This document shows positions 1 through 8,969 of a stretch of 64,000 nt of DNA, piece after piece (the stretch's first letter is position 1; every line of letters begins with the position of its first letter). The translations under genes and the position numbers were made by a program. The notes beneath the pieces are model-generated. The model did no database searches, had not been told where the DNA came from, and worked only from the letters and a program-made list of their open reading frames with translations. This stretch comes from UBA6398 sp963660485. Its GTDB lineage: Bacteria > Bacteroidota > Bacteroidia > Bacteroidales > Bacteroidaceae. The stretch lies in assembly GCA_963660485.1 (NCBI GenBank), contig CAVKYH010000003.1, forward strand, positions 88,706 through 152,705. Reading direction: 5' to 3'.

Positions 1-31
1 TCAAAAACATACAACATTAAAAACATCAGGT

Positions 32-1105
32 ATGAAGAAAACTATTTTATTTGCGGCGTTTGCAGCAGCAGGACTGTTTGCGACAGCACAAAATGCGACA
101 GTGGTTCCGTTTGTGCAGGTGGCGCAAGATTATTCGCAGCTTAACACCGAAGCTGCACTCAACCAATTTATAAAGACAGCAAACGGCGCACAGTATACGC
201 CGGAAAACAGAGTGATAATGCTCCGCAACGCTATGGAAAAGGCGCAAACCGCGAAGCAGCGCAAGCTTATCCTCAAAAAGGCAGCAACTACCGGCGCGTT
301 TCAAGGGCTTGTGTTCGCTGCCGAATGGCTTGACAATGCAGAGGTAAAGGCAGAAGCTGCAAAGGCTGTGCTCAAAATAGCTATGGCAAATCCCGACTAC
401 GCCGGCACAGGCACCAAATCGGCTATTACAAAGGCGGGGCTGATTCTCGGCAAGAGCAAACAGGTGAACCAATACCTCGCGGGAATCAAAGGCAACGGCA
501 TTACAAAAATCTTCAACGGCAAGAATCTCGACGGCTGGAAGGGCTTAGTGGAAAATCCTATTGCCCGCGTGAAAATGGGACCTGCCGAAGAAGCACGCCG
601 ACAGGTGAAAGCTGACGAATTGATGCGCCGCGACTGGAATGTGAAGGACGGAATGATTGTTTACGTGGGACACGGATACGACAACCTCTGCACACAGAAG
701 AAATACGGCGATTTTGAAATGTATGTAGACTGGAAACTCGACCCCTCAGGTGCCGAACCCGATGCCGGCATATACCTTCGCGGCACTCCGCAGGTGCAAA
801 TCTGGGACACTACACGCGTTGACGTGGGTGCGCAAGTGGGTTCGGGTGGACTCTACAACAATATGAAAAACGCAAGTACTCCGTCGCAGGTGGCCGACAA
901 CAAGCTCGGCGAATGGAACAGCTTCCATATAATAATGCGCGGCGAGAAAGTTACGGTTTATCTCAACGGCGTGAAAGTGGTAGACAACGTTACGCTCGAA
1001 AACTATTGGGACCGCAACCAAAGCATATTCCCTGTGGAGCAAATAGAACTGCAGGCACACGGCAGCCTCACCTATTTCCGCGACATATACGTGAAGGAAC
1101 TTTAA
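32..1105 (+). CDS. Secreted DUF1080 (3-keto-disaccharide hydrolase-like) protein
   Basis: 357 aa. Residues 1-20 are a typical Sec signal peptide (MKKTILFAAFAAAGLFATAQ). Residues about 20-155 are an alpha-helical Ala/Lys-rich region with no family I recognise. From about residue 160 to the end the protein matches the DUF1080/3-keto-disaccharide hydrolase fold: the entry motif IFNGKNLDGWK, a VKDGMIVYVG strand, DFEMYVDWKLDPSGAEPDAGIYLRG, and the closing LQAHGSLTYFRDIYVKEL. Members are beta-jelly-roll proteins of the concanavalin-like group found in secreted sugar catabolism; the exact substrate cannot be read here. It is monocistronic as far as seen, because a terminator follows and the upstream side is the window edge. 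The start has the signal peptide directly behind it. Family assignment is secure, function is not. Confidence 0.85.
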   Translation: MKKTILFAAFAAAGLFATAQNATVVPFVQVAQDYSQLNTEAALNQFIKTANGAQYTPENRVIMLRNAMEKAQTAKQRKLILKKAATTGAFQGLVFAAEWLDNAEVKAEAAKAVLKIAMANPDYAGTGTKSAITKAGLILGKSKQVNQYLAGIKGNGITKIFNGKNLDGWKGLVENPIARVKMGPAEEARRQVKADELMRRDWNVKDGMIVYVGHGYDNLCTQKKYGDFEMYVDWKLDPSGAEPDAGIYLRGTPQVQIWDTTRVDVGAQVGSGGLYNNMKNASTPSQVADNKLGEWNSFHIIMRGEKVTVYLNGVKVVDNVTLENYWDRNQSIFPVEQIELQAHGSLTYFRDIYVKEL

Positions 1106-1144
1106 TTTCCGGGGCTTTGCACCCGCAAGATACCGGATACAGGA

Positions 1145-1186
1145 AAACGGCGGAAGGACACGAGATGTTCTTCTGCCGTTTGTTTT
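1145..1186 (+). terminator. Terminator of the DUF1080 gene
   Basis: Stem 1145-1156 pairs with 1170-1181 (AAACGGC/GCCGTTT extended by GGAAG/CTTCT with one G-U pair) and is followed by TGTTTT. It lies 40 nt after the stop codon. The remaining 1187-1463 stretch shows no credible gene. Confidence 0.7.
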
Positions 1187-1463
1187 ATACTGAAACCGGG
1201 AGCAATTCATGCGCTATTTCATGCCTGAAAAGCGACATGCGATACCGCAAAAACGAGGTCGCACACCGCGCGCCCCGTTCGGCCATGCGCCGCAACGCGT
1301 GCAGACACTATAAGAACAACGAAGCCTATGATTCGTTTCATATCAACCTTCAGTTTTACGATGTTATGATTAATGGATTTTGCATCGGAGAAAAAACGCC
1401 CGTGCCACGTTTAAGGCTGCAAGCCATGCGTCAACTGCCACACTGCGCCCTATGCCGTTAGGG

Positions 1464-1537
1464 TGACCTCGGCGGGACTCAAACCCGCGACACTCAGAAC
1501 CGGAATCTGATGCTCTATTCAACTGAGCTACGAGGCC
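1464..1537 (-). tRNA. tRNA-Arg(CCG)
   Basis: Cloverleaf read on the minus strand: acceptor GGCCTCG/CGAGGTC (one G-U pair), anticodon stem TCAGA/TCTGA around loop TTCCGGT, so the anticodon is CCG (codon CGG, Arg). The T-arm has GGTTTGAGTCC. The encoded 3' end continues CCC rather than CCA after the discriminator A, so CCA would be added by nucleotidyltransferase. Confidence 0.93.
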
Positions 1538-1598
1538 TCCTGAACAAAATGCAAAAGATACGCGGCAGAAAATAGCGCCTGCGAATGTTTTGCTGTTG

Positions 1599-1629
1599 CA
1601 AAATTAAGGGATTGTATCCACATGGCAAA
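1599..1629 (-). promoter_or_regulatory. Promoter of tRNA-Arg(CCG)
   Basis: Minus strand: TTTG at 1629-1626, 19-nt spacer, TAatTTTG at 1606-1599. This matches the Bacteroidetes housekeeping consensus TTTG-N19/20-TAnnTTTG. The tRNA 5' end lies about 55 nt downstream of the predicted start. Confidence 0.7.
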
Positions 1630-1725
1630 TTCTAACTTGCAGAATTTGCGGGAATAAATCCGACATCATAAATTCAGCATTTGACGCCTTTTTGTGTACA
1701 TTTATTCTTTTTTTGACGAGAATAG

Positions 1726-1756
1726 ATTGAAATGTGTAATTTTATAGCTAAATTTG
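1726..1756 (+). promoter_or_regulatory. Promoter of asnA
   Basis: Plus strand: TTGA at 1726-1729, 19-nt spacer, TAaaTTTG at 1749-1756. Transcription would begin near 1763. An in-frame TTG at 1754 lies inside this -7 box, so the ATG at 1778 is the start. Confidence 0.65.
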
Positions 1757-1777
1757 CGAGCAAATCACACATTAATC

Positions 1778-2815
1778 ATGAGCAAACTATTAAAAATCGA
1801 CAATTATAAGCCTGTTACCGGAATGCTTCAGACGGAGCGCGGAATTAAAATGATAAAGGAATTTTTCCAACAGAATCTGTCTACCGCGCTGAACCTTCAC
1901 AGAGTAACAGGACCGCTTTTCGTGCCGTCGGGAACGGGTATCAATGACGACTTGAGCGGAACAGAACGCGCAGTAACCTTTCCGGTGAAAGATCTCGGCG
2001 ACATGAAAGCCGAAGTGGTGCATTCGCTTGCAAAATGGAAGCGTCTCACTTTGGCGCAATATGCTTTTCAGCCGGGCTACGGCATTTATACCGACATGAA
2101 TGCCATTCGTGCCGACGAAGAGCTCGACAATCTGCATTCCCTATACGTGGATCAGTGGGATTGGGAGCGTGTGATTACAAAGGAAGACCGCAATTTGGAT
2201 TTCCTGAAATACATTGTGCGCCAAATTTACTCGGCTTTGAAACGCACGGAATTCATGGTGTTTGAAGCCTATCCGCAGATTCGTCCGCAATTGCCCGACG
2301 ACATATTCTTCATTCACGCCGAAGAATTGCGCCGTATGTATCCCGACAAAACGGCTAAGGAACGCGAAAACATCATAACGCGCGAAAAAGGCGCTGTGTT
2401 TGTAATAGGCATTGGTTGCCCGCTTGGCGACGGCAAACCGCACGACTTGCGCGCACCCGACTACGACGACTACTCCACGATTGCCGACAACGGACTGCCG
2501 GGACTCAACGGCGATATCCTGGTATGGGACGACGTGTTGAACACAGCGCTTGAACTCTCGTCGATGGGCATACGTGTGGACAAGACGGCCCTTTTGCATC
2601 AGCTCAAAGAGGCTGGCAAGGAAGACCGGGAGCAACTTTATTTCCACCGTCGTCTGTTGGAAGGCTCGCTGCCATTGAGCATAGGCGGCGGCATAGGGCA
2701 GTCGAGACTGTGTATGTACTATCTCAAGAAAGCGCATATCGGAGAGATTCAGTCAAGCATCTGGCCCGAGGAAATGCGCAAGCAATGCAAGGAAATGAAT
2801 ATAGTGCTTATTTGA
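1778..2815 (+). CDS. asnA: Aspartate-ammonia ligase (asparagine synthetase A)
   Basis: 345 aa from the ATG at 1778 (MSKLLKIDNYKPVTG), the usual AsnA length. The enzyme makes asparagine from aspartate, ammonia and ATP (giving AMP and PPi) in the cytoplasm; its fold resembles the catalytic core of class II aminoacyl-tRNA synthetases. Visible family segments are the N-terminal RVTGPLFVPSGTGINDDLSG, the ALAKW-like VHSLAKWKRLTLAQYAF, GYGIYTDMNAIRADEELDNLHSLYVDQWDWE, GDILVWDDVLNTALELSSMGIRVD, and the C-terminal class II motif LSIGGGIGQSRLCMYYL with its conserved arginine. It stands alone between its own promoter and terminator. Confidence 0.97.
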   Translation: MSKLLKIDNYKPVTGMLQTERGIKMIKEFFQQNLSTALNLHRVTGPLFVPSGTGINDDLSGTERAVTFPVKDLGDMKAEVVHSLAKWKRLTLAQYAFQPGYGIYTDMNAIRADEELDNLHSLYVDQWDWERVITKEDRNLDFLKYIVRQIYSALKRTEFMVFEAYPQIRPQLPDDIFFIHAEELRRMYPDKTAKERENIITREKGAVFVIGIGCPLGDGKPHDLRAPDYDDYSTIADNGLPGLNGDILVWDDVLNTALELSSMGIRVDKTALLHQLKEAGKEDREQLYFHRRLLEGSLPLSIGGGIGQSRLCMYYLKKAHIGEIQSSIWPEEMRKQCKEMNIVLI

Positions 2816-2843
2816 TACAAAGGTTTTTTTTAACAGCACGAAA

Positions 2844-2880
2844 CTTCCCGCCGACGTAAATGTTAGGCGGGAGTTTTTTT
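2844..2880 (+). terminator. Terminator of asnA
   Basis: Hairpin TCCCGCC (from 2845) with GGCGGGA (to 2872) and a 13-nt loop, followed by a run of seven T's. Located about 30 nt after the asnA stop. Confidence 0.85.
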
Positions 2881-3009
2881 ATTGCACAGACTTCATGGAG
2901 ATTTTCGGAGCTTACGTCGGAAACATATGGGGAATTTCTCCCGCAGCAAAACGTAGGCGAGCACATTTTTCAGTATTGTCTGCCGCCCGTTTCTGATGTC
3001 GCCAAAACG

Positions 3010-3093
3010 TAATGGGATATCGTAAAAACTAGGTCAGACCTAATTTAAATTCCGCCGCATCTAATTTAAATTAGATGCGGCGGAGTTTTTGCG
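3010..3093. repeat. 84-bp element R1, four 21-nt modules
   Basis: Modules at 3010-3030, 3031-3051, 3052-3072 and 3073-3093. Variable parts in order: TGGGATATC, AGGTCAGACC, CCGCCGCATC, then AGATGCGGCGG, the reverse complement of module 3. Modules 2 and 3 end in the constant TAATTTAAATT. Modules 3 and 4 form a perfect 34-bp palindrome (3051-3084) followed by GTTTTT. Located between the convergent asnA and SusD-like genes. The rest of 2881-3320 shows no gene. Confidence 0.85.
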
Positions 3094-3320
3094 ACATCGG
3101 ACATTGGAAAAACGGGCTCGCATGGCGCTAAAAAACCAAGGCTTAAAAAGCCGCGCAATTCCATACATACGACCCCAACATAGGAAGAAAAGATAATCAC
3201 ACCTCGCTATGCACACACAAAGCCGTGAAGCATCTTATTAACGCGAAGACTGGCGAGAACAAGATGCCGTTGCAGCCGAAAACCGACAGGCATATCAAAG
3301 CTCACAGCAAAGCAAGGAAC

Positions 3321-3356
3321 AAAAAAGTGCGCGGCACACCAAAGCGTGTCGCGCAC
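3321..3356 (-). terminator. Terminator of the six-gene FAS1/SusC/SusD operon
   Basis: Read on the minus strand: arm 3356-3346 (GTGCGCGACAC) pairs with 3337-3327 (one A-C mismatch) and is followed by six T's at 3326-3321. It lies about 40 nt after the SusD-like stop codon. Confidence 0.85.
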
Positions 3357-3397
3357 AATTATTGTTGTATCGCCGCACAACGCGGCAAGATCTATCT

Positions 3398-5497
3398 TTA
3401 ATCGTCTTCGGGCAAAGGCAGATACCAGCGTGTACCACCTACGAGGCGACCATAAAGGGCTGCATCGTAACCGGAACGAGGAGCATAGCCACGCGAAGCA
3501 ATCTTCTTGGCAAGCCATTCGCTGTCGAGCGAACCATTGCCCTTGTGGTTTGCAAAGCGAAGAAGATCGTAGTAACGGTTTCCTTCGAACGCTGTTTCAA
3601 GAGCAAGTTCATCGATAATAAGGTCCTCAACGGCAGTCGTCACTTCGTCGCTGGTGATAGTGCCTGCCGCCACTGCATTGTCGATACCCACCTTGGTCAA
3701 ACTGTCAGCAAGGGCAGTTTCCCATTCGCTCGTCTGGCCGTCCTTGTCAGCACGGGCAGCAGCAATCTTCTTGGCTACGCATACATCATAAGTGTACACA
3801 GTGTCGCGGTAACCGCGTGTCTCACCACAACCATGGCCATGAACACCGATTACATAGCTGGCGGAAGTATTGAACTTGCTGTCGGCAAAATCAAGATAAG
3901 TCTTGGTTGTAGCCTTAAGCATCTCGTTTAAAGAAATATAGTATGCACCACCTGCTGTAGCCTCGGGCTTAATGATATAAGGAATATCCTTAATGGTGTC
4001 AATGCTCAGAGTATCGATTTTGATGTTGTCGAGATCGGTACTGTCAACTTGGATATCGTATGCAACGCTATCCTTGTATCTAAGTGTAGGATAGTTGTCG
4101 GTAGCAATTCCTTCCTTGAGTATCGAGAACGCATGTTGGGGGAAGCCAGCGCGGTTGATAGCCTCGGCAAAACGGAGATGCACGAGAGATTTGCGGTAAA
4201 CTTGAACAGCATAGTATGACTGGAAGCCCATAGCATAGACCTTACGACTGCTCCAATTGTAGTTTGTTCCGGCAATAGGAGTGCGCTTTGCAATAAAGCG
4301 GAAATCCTCGCCATCGATTCTGGTAAGACCCGTAGCACCGTATACACGGGCATCGCCTACACCTTCATAATATTCCTGTACTTCGGTACCGCCGGAAGTG
4401 CGATAGTTGCAATAATCCTGGATAGCATTCAATTGCAGATAATTAACCGACGGCTCCAACTGACGGTATTCCTCTTTGGGATTTACACTGATATAACCGC
4501 CATCGTTTCCACTTGTACTTGAAGAAGTTTGGAAACCATAGATATTCTGAATCTGTGTGAGAACATCTCCTTGGTTTTTGGAAGCTGCACTTGGAATAAG
4601 GGTAATCAAATCATCATTGGTACCCTTACTATAATTAGAGAAAATACTTGACCAAGTAACATTGGGCACATAACGCGTACCCTCTTGAGAAATATTCTCA
4701 TTGAAAGTTGCATCACTTGTTTCTATATAAGTTGCATCTTCTTTACGCATAAACTTATAGTACATCTCGGCAGCCTTGTCGTAGTTGTTCTGCATGAGAT
4801 AAAGGTCTGCAGTAACAAGAGCTACAGGGAAGAAGCATGATGCAGAGGGAATATTGACACTACCATTGCTATAGCTTCCATAAGAAGGATAACCATATTG
4901 ATCCTGCAATTCGTAAGCACGATCAAGACCTGCTGCTACAAGAAGGTCTGCGATGTTGTCCTTATTTATCACCTTGCCGCTCTTAACAATCTCCTTGCCG
5001 ACAGAACTGCTCGATACAGGTTCTGTGAAGAACGGAACCGAGCCATAATTCTGAACAAGCTGGAGATATGTCCAAGCACGCATAGCCTGAACCTGCGCCC
5101 ATTCTTTCTGCATATATCTCACCTCGTCCTTTACAGTTACGGTATCAACATAATGCAGATAGAAATTACACTGGTTGATTACATTATAATAGTCAGCGCA
5201 TTGAAGGAAAGCATTGTCGCCGTCTCTTACATCATCGAAATTAAAGAAGTGGCTCACACTATCGCTGGTGTAAGTGGTGGAGGCCACAAGGTCTCCACGC
5301 GCTTCACCGAGGATTACATTACGCTCAACAATTTTCTGCATGCTCTTGAGGATTCCGAGATATGAGTAGACGGAGTCTCCCGCATTCTTCTCGGAATAGC
5401 GCTCTAAGTCGGGCGTAAGCATATCGGAGCACGAGGTCGATACGCACATCATACCCGCGAGCAGCAGCACTAAACTCAATATTGATTTCTTTTTCAT
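3398..5497 (-). CDS. SusD/RagB-like outer-membrane lipoprotein
   Basis: 699 aa. Signal peptide MKKKSILSLVLLLAGMMC followed by VSTSC, so Cys23 is the probable lipidated residue. The family is a surface lipoprotein that lids a SusC barrel and captures ligand. Helical TPR-like pairs are visible (AWTYLQLVQNYGSVPFFTEPV near residues 140-160; a YDKAAEMYYKFMRK helix near 250), and the C-terminal hallmark ALETAFEGNRYYDLLRFANHKG lies near residue 640 before RWYLPLPEDD. At 699 aa it is longer than usual (about 500-620). It starts 12 bp after the partner SusC gene stop. The ligand is not deducible; there are no glycoside hydrolases nearby. Confidence 0.93.
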   Translation of the reverse strand: MKKKSILSLVLLLAGMMCVSTSCSDMLTPDLERYSEKNAGDSVYSYLGILKSMQKIVERNVILGEARGDLVASTTYTSDSVSHFFNFDDVRDGDNAFLQCADYYNVINQCNFYLHYVDTVTVKDEVRYMQKEWAQVQAMRAWTYLQLVQNYGSVPFFTEPVSSSSVGKEIVKSGKVINKDNIADLLVAAGLDRAYELQDQYGYPSYGSYSNGSVNIPSASCFFPVALVTADLYLMQNNYDKAAEMYYKFMRKEDATYIETSDATFNENISQEGTRYVPNVTWSSIFSNYSKGTNDDLITLIPSAASKNQGDVLTQIQNIYGFQTSSSTSGNDGGYISVNPKEEYRQLEPSVNYLQLNAIQDYCNYRTSGGTEVQEYYEGVGDARVYGATGLTRIDGEDFRFIAKRTPIAGTNYNWSSRKVYAMGFQSYYAVQVYRKSLVHLRFAEAINRAGFPQHAFSILKEGIATDNYPTLRYKDSVAYDIQVDSTDLDNIKIDTLSIDTIKDIPYIIKPEATAGGAYYISLNEMLKATTKTYLDFADSKFNTSASYVIGVHGHGCGETRGYRDTVYTYDVCVAKKIAAARADKDGQTSEWETALADSLTKVGIDNAVAAGTITSDEVTTAVEDLIIDELALETAFEGNRYYDLLRFANHKGNGSLDSEWLAKKIASRGYAPRSGYDAALYGRLVGGTRWYLPLPEDD

Positions 5498-5509
5498 TGT
5501 TCCTGGTTT

Positions 5510-8500
5510 TTACAAGTTGAATGTTACACCGAAGTTGCAACCGAAACTCTGGGGCAGATAACCTGCATCAACACCCTGATAGAGCACAGAGTTGCCACAT
5601 GATACTTCGGGATCAGAACCTTTGTACTTTGTAATTGTGAAAATGTTGTTGCATTCTCCGAATACCGTAAGACCCTGCAACCAACTCAAAGAGAGAGGTA
5701 CCTGATATGTGAGGCGCACTTTCTTGAGCTTGAGGTAAGAGCCATCGTCTATCCAACGATCGGAGAAACGTTCATTGTTCACCCATTCTGCAGTGTTGGT
5801 TGTGCTCATAGCACGAGGAATATCTGTTTTCTGACCGCTATAACGCCAACGGTTAACGAGAGCAGTTGACTGGTTCCAAACAGTGCTTCCTTGTTCGAGC
5901 TGCGAACGCTGATAATCATAGATATCATTGCCTACAGAATACTTGAAGTTGATATCAAGAGTGAAACGCTTCCAATTGAGAGAAGTGAAGATATTTCCAT
6001 AGATATCGGGATTGGGATCGCCAATCTTTACCATATCGGCTTCGCTAATCCAACCGTCGCCGTTAACATCTACGAAGTGAACATCACCAGCCTTGAAGTC
6101 GCGAGATGCGTCACCTACAACACCTGTAGGATATTTGAGGTATCCGAACTTGCCGGCAGAAGCTGCTTCAGCATCTGTAGAGAACACGCCCTTGGTTTTG
6201 TAGCCATAGAACACACCTGCAGCATAACCGTTTGCTGTGAGCACATTGTTCTTGCCGTAAACAGAAGAAGTGAAACCGTTGATGGTTTTGTATAGAGTAG
6301 ACTCCATACCTGTTTCGTCGATATTGTACAACTTGATCTTGTTGGAAGAAGGAAGATCGGTAATCTTGTTGGAATAATGTCCCATAGTGAAACCTGCCTG
6401 CCATTTCCAATCTTTGGTATTTACAATAATACCGCTAAGAGAAACCTCTACGCCATTGTTGCGAAGAGCACCTTCGTTGGTCCACATGTTTGCAAGACCG
6501 GTGAGATAGCTAACTTCTTTACGAACAAGAAGGTTGGTTGTCTTGCTGAGATATACCTCTGCACCAAGGCTTACGCGATTGTTGAAGAGATTGGTTTGAA
6601 GACCAACGTTGAAACGATGGTTCGTTTCCCATTGAATCTTGGGGTTAGCAATATTTGCAAGTTGAAGAGCAGTTGCAGTATTGAGGAACTTGACATTCTG
6701 GAAATAGGTACGAGTAGCATAGTAGTCTATATCATCGTTACCTGTCATTTCATAACCGGCTGTCAACTTAAGAGAATTTACCCAATCTGCATTGAACCAA
6801 TCCTCGGAAGAGATAAGCCAACCTGCTTGCAACGAAGGGAACACTCCCCAACGTACTCCAAAGAGTTTCAGACCGGCATCAGCCTCTTTACCAAAGCGTG
6901 AAGAAGACTCCATGGTAGCAATGGCATTCAAGAAATAGCGATTGCGATAGTTGTAGTTTGCATCAAGATAGTATGCAAGGTTTGTCCATGTATCGTTGGC
7001 ACCGCCATAATTGAGGTAGCTAAGAGAATAGGACAAGTTGGGCAACTTATCATTGCTATTGTTGTAACCCTTGATATAGGTATTGCTATATGTATAGTTT
7101 GCCAAACGCATACCTACCATCGCGTTGAGGAAATGTGCTGCCATCTGTTTCTTCCATTCCACACGGAAATCATTGAATACAGTAGTCTCCTTACCATACT
7201 GGGATTTGATAGAGCTGTTCACTGTACCGAGACCCTCTATGAAACGGTTGGGAGTACCACTATATGGCAGATAGTATTTCTCGCTCGTACGGTTAAGTAT
7301 ATAGCTAAAACGATCTGAAATTGTAAGATTTTTATTTACAACATACTTAGGAGTAACGTTGATCATGAACTGTGTCTGCTCCAAGTAGTTCTTGTCGCTA
7401 CCTTTACCATTTCTGAGAATCCAATAAGGATTTGCAAGAGCATAGCTGTCGTAGTTTTGAGCATACAAGAACGGGTTGGGAGATGCAGTATAATACTTGC
7501 CAGAATAAACACGCTTGTCCATAGCTACTTTGTTGACCAAATTCTCAGCGTCCCATGTTACCACATATGAGTATGGGCTAAGGAACGGAGACTGGATAAG
7601 TCCGAGAACGTTGGGAGAAGCAATGTTGTCGTTGCTATAGCTCTCAGCCCAACCGTTATCACGCATATTATATGTAGAGCGCGAATAAGCAAGGTCGAAA
7701 GAAGTTGAAAGCTGATCGGTAATCGAAACGTCGGTATTGAAACGCAAGTTCAAACGGTCGAAGTTTGTCATACGAGCCGTAGCATCTGATTTTGTATAAC
7801 CAAGAGAAAGGTTATACATAGCAACATTATCACCACCCTGCACACCAACTTTATAGTTTTGGGTGAAAGCTGTACGATAGAGTTTCTTGCTCCAATCGGT
7901 GTTGTTGTGATAAAGAGGATAGTAAACATAACTTGGGTCCTCATTCAAGAAACCAACATGGAAATTGCTACTGTTATCCTCTGAATCTTTGTAGGTACCG
8001 ATAAGTTCTGAAAGATAGCTACGATACTGACCCGCATTCATAACATCAACGTAATTGGGAGTCGTTTCAAAGCCACCATATATACGGGCATTGATTCGGG
8101 TAGCTTGGCTATGACCGCGATTTGTTGTTATCTCAATCACACCATTTGAACCTTTTGCGCCGTATAAAGCAGTACCATTTTTAAGAACTTTGATATCTGC
8201 AATATCGTCAACATCAAGCATATTGAGTACATCGTTTACAAATCCTTGATGAAGTGTGGTACGATCGTACTGCATATCCCAAATAACGCCATCAACAACG
8301 ATTAAAGGTTGAGCGTTTGCTTTGAGAGAATTTATACCCTGGATAAACATTGCTGCACCCTGAGCAGGCACACCACCACGAGAAATCGTTCGAACAGAAC
8401 CATTGAGTCTGTTTTCGATTTCACTCTCTGCCGTAATGGCGGTTGTGGTTGTCGGAGTAGCCTCTGCAACAGAGAAAACGCTTGTTCCATCTTTATAGAT

Positions 8501-8938
8501 AGGTTTGAAAGCCGCAGCAAGCATTTTAACGTCTTGCGAACTCTCGCCCTTGATGGCGCGCTGCAATCCATTGTATCCACTGACCTCAAAGTAAAGGGCT
8601 GTTACAAACTTGGGGACAGAGATTGTATAGGAACCATCTTCCTCGGTCATCGCAGTGTAGAGCTTGTTATTTAGAGCCTGCACTCGCACACCGCCAAGAC
8701 CTTCGCCCGTGGCAGCATCGACAACCTTACCACTTACGCTTTTCATTTCATAGGTGGGAAGATCTATCTTTTTGGGTTTCTTTTTTACAGCGACAGAATC
8801 TTCTATTTCAACAGCCTCATCGCCTTCTGCGTCAACGTCGTCTTGAGCCATCAGGACATTAGTTCCTGATAACATGAAAAGACATACGGAGGCACGTAGA
8901 GCCCAATGCGTTAATTGATTTTTTCTATTATCTTTCAT
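5510..8938 (-). CDS. SusC/RagA-like TonB-dependent outer-membrane transporter
   Basis: 1142 aa. An N-terminal signal (ALRASVCLFMLSGTNVLMAQ) is followed by an acidic stretch, then a carboxypeptidase-regulatory-like beta domain (VSGKVVDAATGEGLGGVRVQALNN, near 68-150), a plug domain with the SusC signature (PLIVVDGVIWD, and VLKNGTALYGAKGSNGVIEITT near 250-270), and a long beta-barrel ending in aromatic FGVTFNL. Imports a ligand across the outer membrane using TonB energy, together with the SusD-like lipoprotein encoded immediately downstream. It starts 31 bp after the stop of the 593-aa FAS1 gene, so all belong to the same transcript. The C-terminal phenylalanine-containing strand supports a full-length barrel. 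Confidence 0.95.
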   Translation of the reverse strand: MKDNRKNQLTHWALRASVCLFMLSGTNVLMAQDDVDAEGDEAVEIEDSVAVKKKPKKIDLPTYEMKSVSGKVVDAATGEGLGGVRVQALNNKLYTAMTEEDGSYTISVPKFVTALYFEVSGYNGLQRAIKGESSQDVKMLAAAFKPIYKDGTSVFSVAEATPTTTTAITAESEIENRLNGSVRTISRGGVPAQGAAMFIQGINSLKANAQPLIVVDGVIWDMQYDRTTLHQGFVNDVLNMLDVDDIADIKVLKNGTALYGAKGSNGVIEITTNRGHSQATRINARIYGGFETTPNYVDVMNAGQYRSYLSELIGTYKDSEDNSSNFHVGFLNEDPSYVYYPLYHNNTDWSKKLYRTAFTQNYKVGVQGGDNVAMYNLSLGYTKSDATARMTNFDRLNLRFNTDVSITDQLSTSFDLAYSRSTYNMRDNGWAESYSNDNIASPNVLGLIQSPFLSPYSYVVTWDAENLVNKVAMDKRVYSGKYYTASPNPFLYAQNYDSYALANPYWILRNGKGSDKNYLEQTQFMINVTPKYVVNKNLTISDRFSYILNRTSEKYYLPYSGTPNRFIEGLGTVNSSIKSQYGKETTVFNDFRVEWKKQMAAHFLNAMVGMRLANYTYSNTYIKGYNNSNDKLPNLSYSLSYLNYGGANDTWTNLAYYLDANYNYRNRYFLNAIATMESSSRFGKEADAGLKLFGVRWGVFPSLQAGWLISSEDWFNADWVNSLKLTAGYEMTGNDDIDYYATRTYFQNVKFLNTATALQLANIANPKIQWETNHRFNVGLQTNLFNNRVSLGAEVYLSKTTNLLVRKEVSYLTGLANMWTNEGALRNNGVEVSLSGIIVNTKDWKWQAGFTMGHYSNKITDLPSSNKIKLYNIDETGMESTLYKTINGFTSSVYGKNNVLTANGYAAGVFYGYKTKGVFSTDAEAASAGKFGYLKYPTGVVGDASRDFKAGDVHFVDVNGDGWISEADMVKIGDPNPDIYGNIFTSLNWKRFTLDINFKYSVGNDIYDYQRSQLEQGSTVWNQSTALVNRWRYSGQKTDIPRAMSTTNTAEWVNNERFSDRWIDDGSYLKLKKVRLTYQVPLSLSWLQGLTVFGECNNIFTITKYKGSDPEVSCGNSVLYQGVDAGYLPQSFGCNFGVTFNL

Positions 8939-8969
8939 TTGTCTTTATTTTTAGCTAACAAGAACTATG

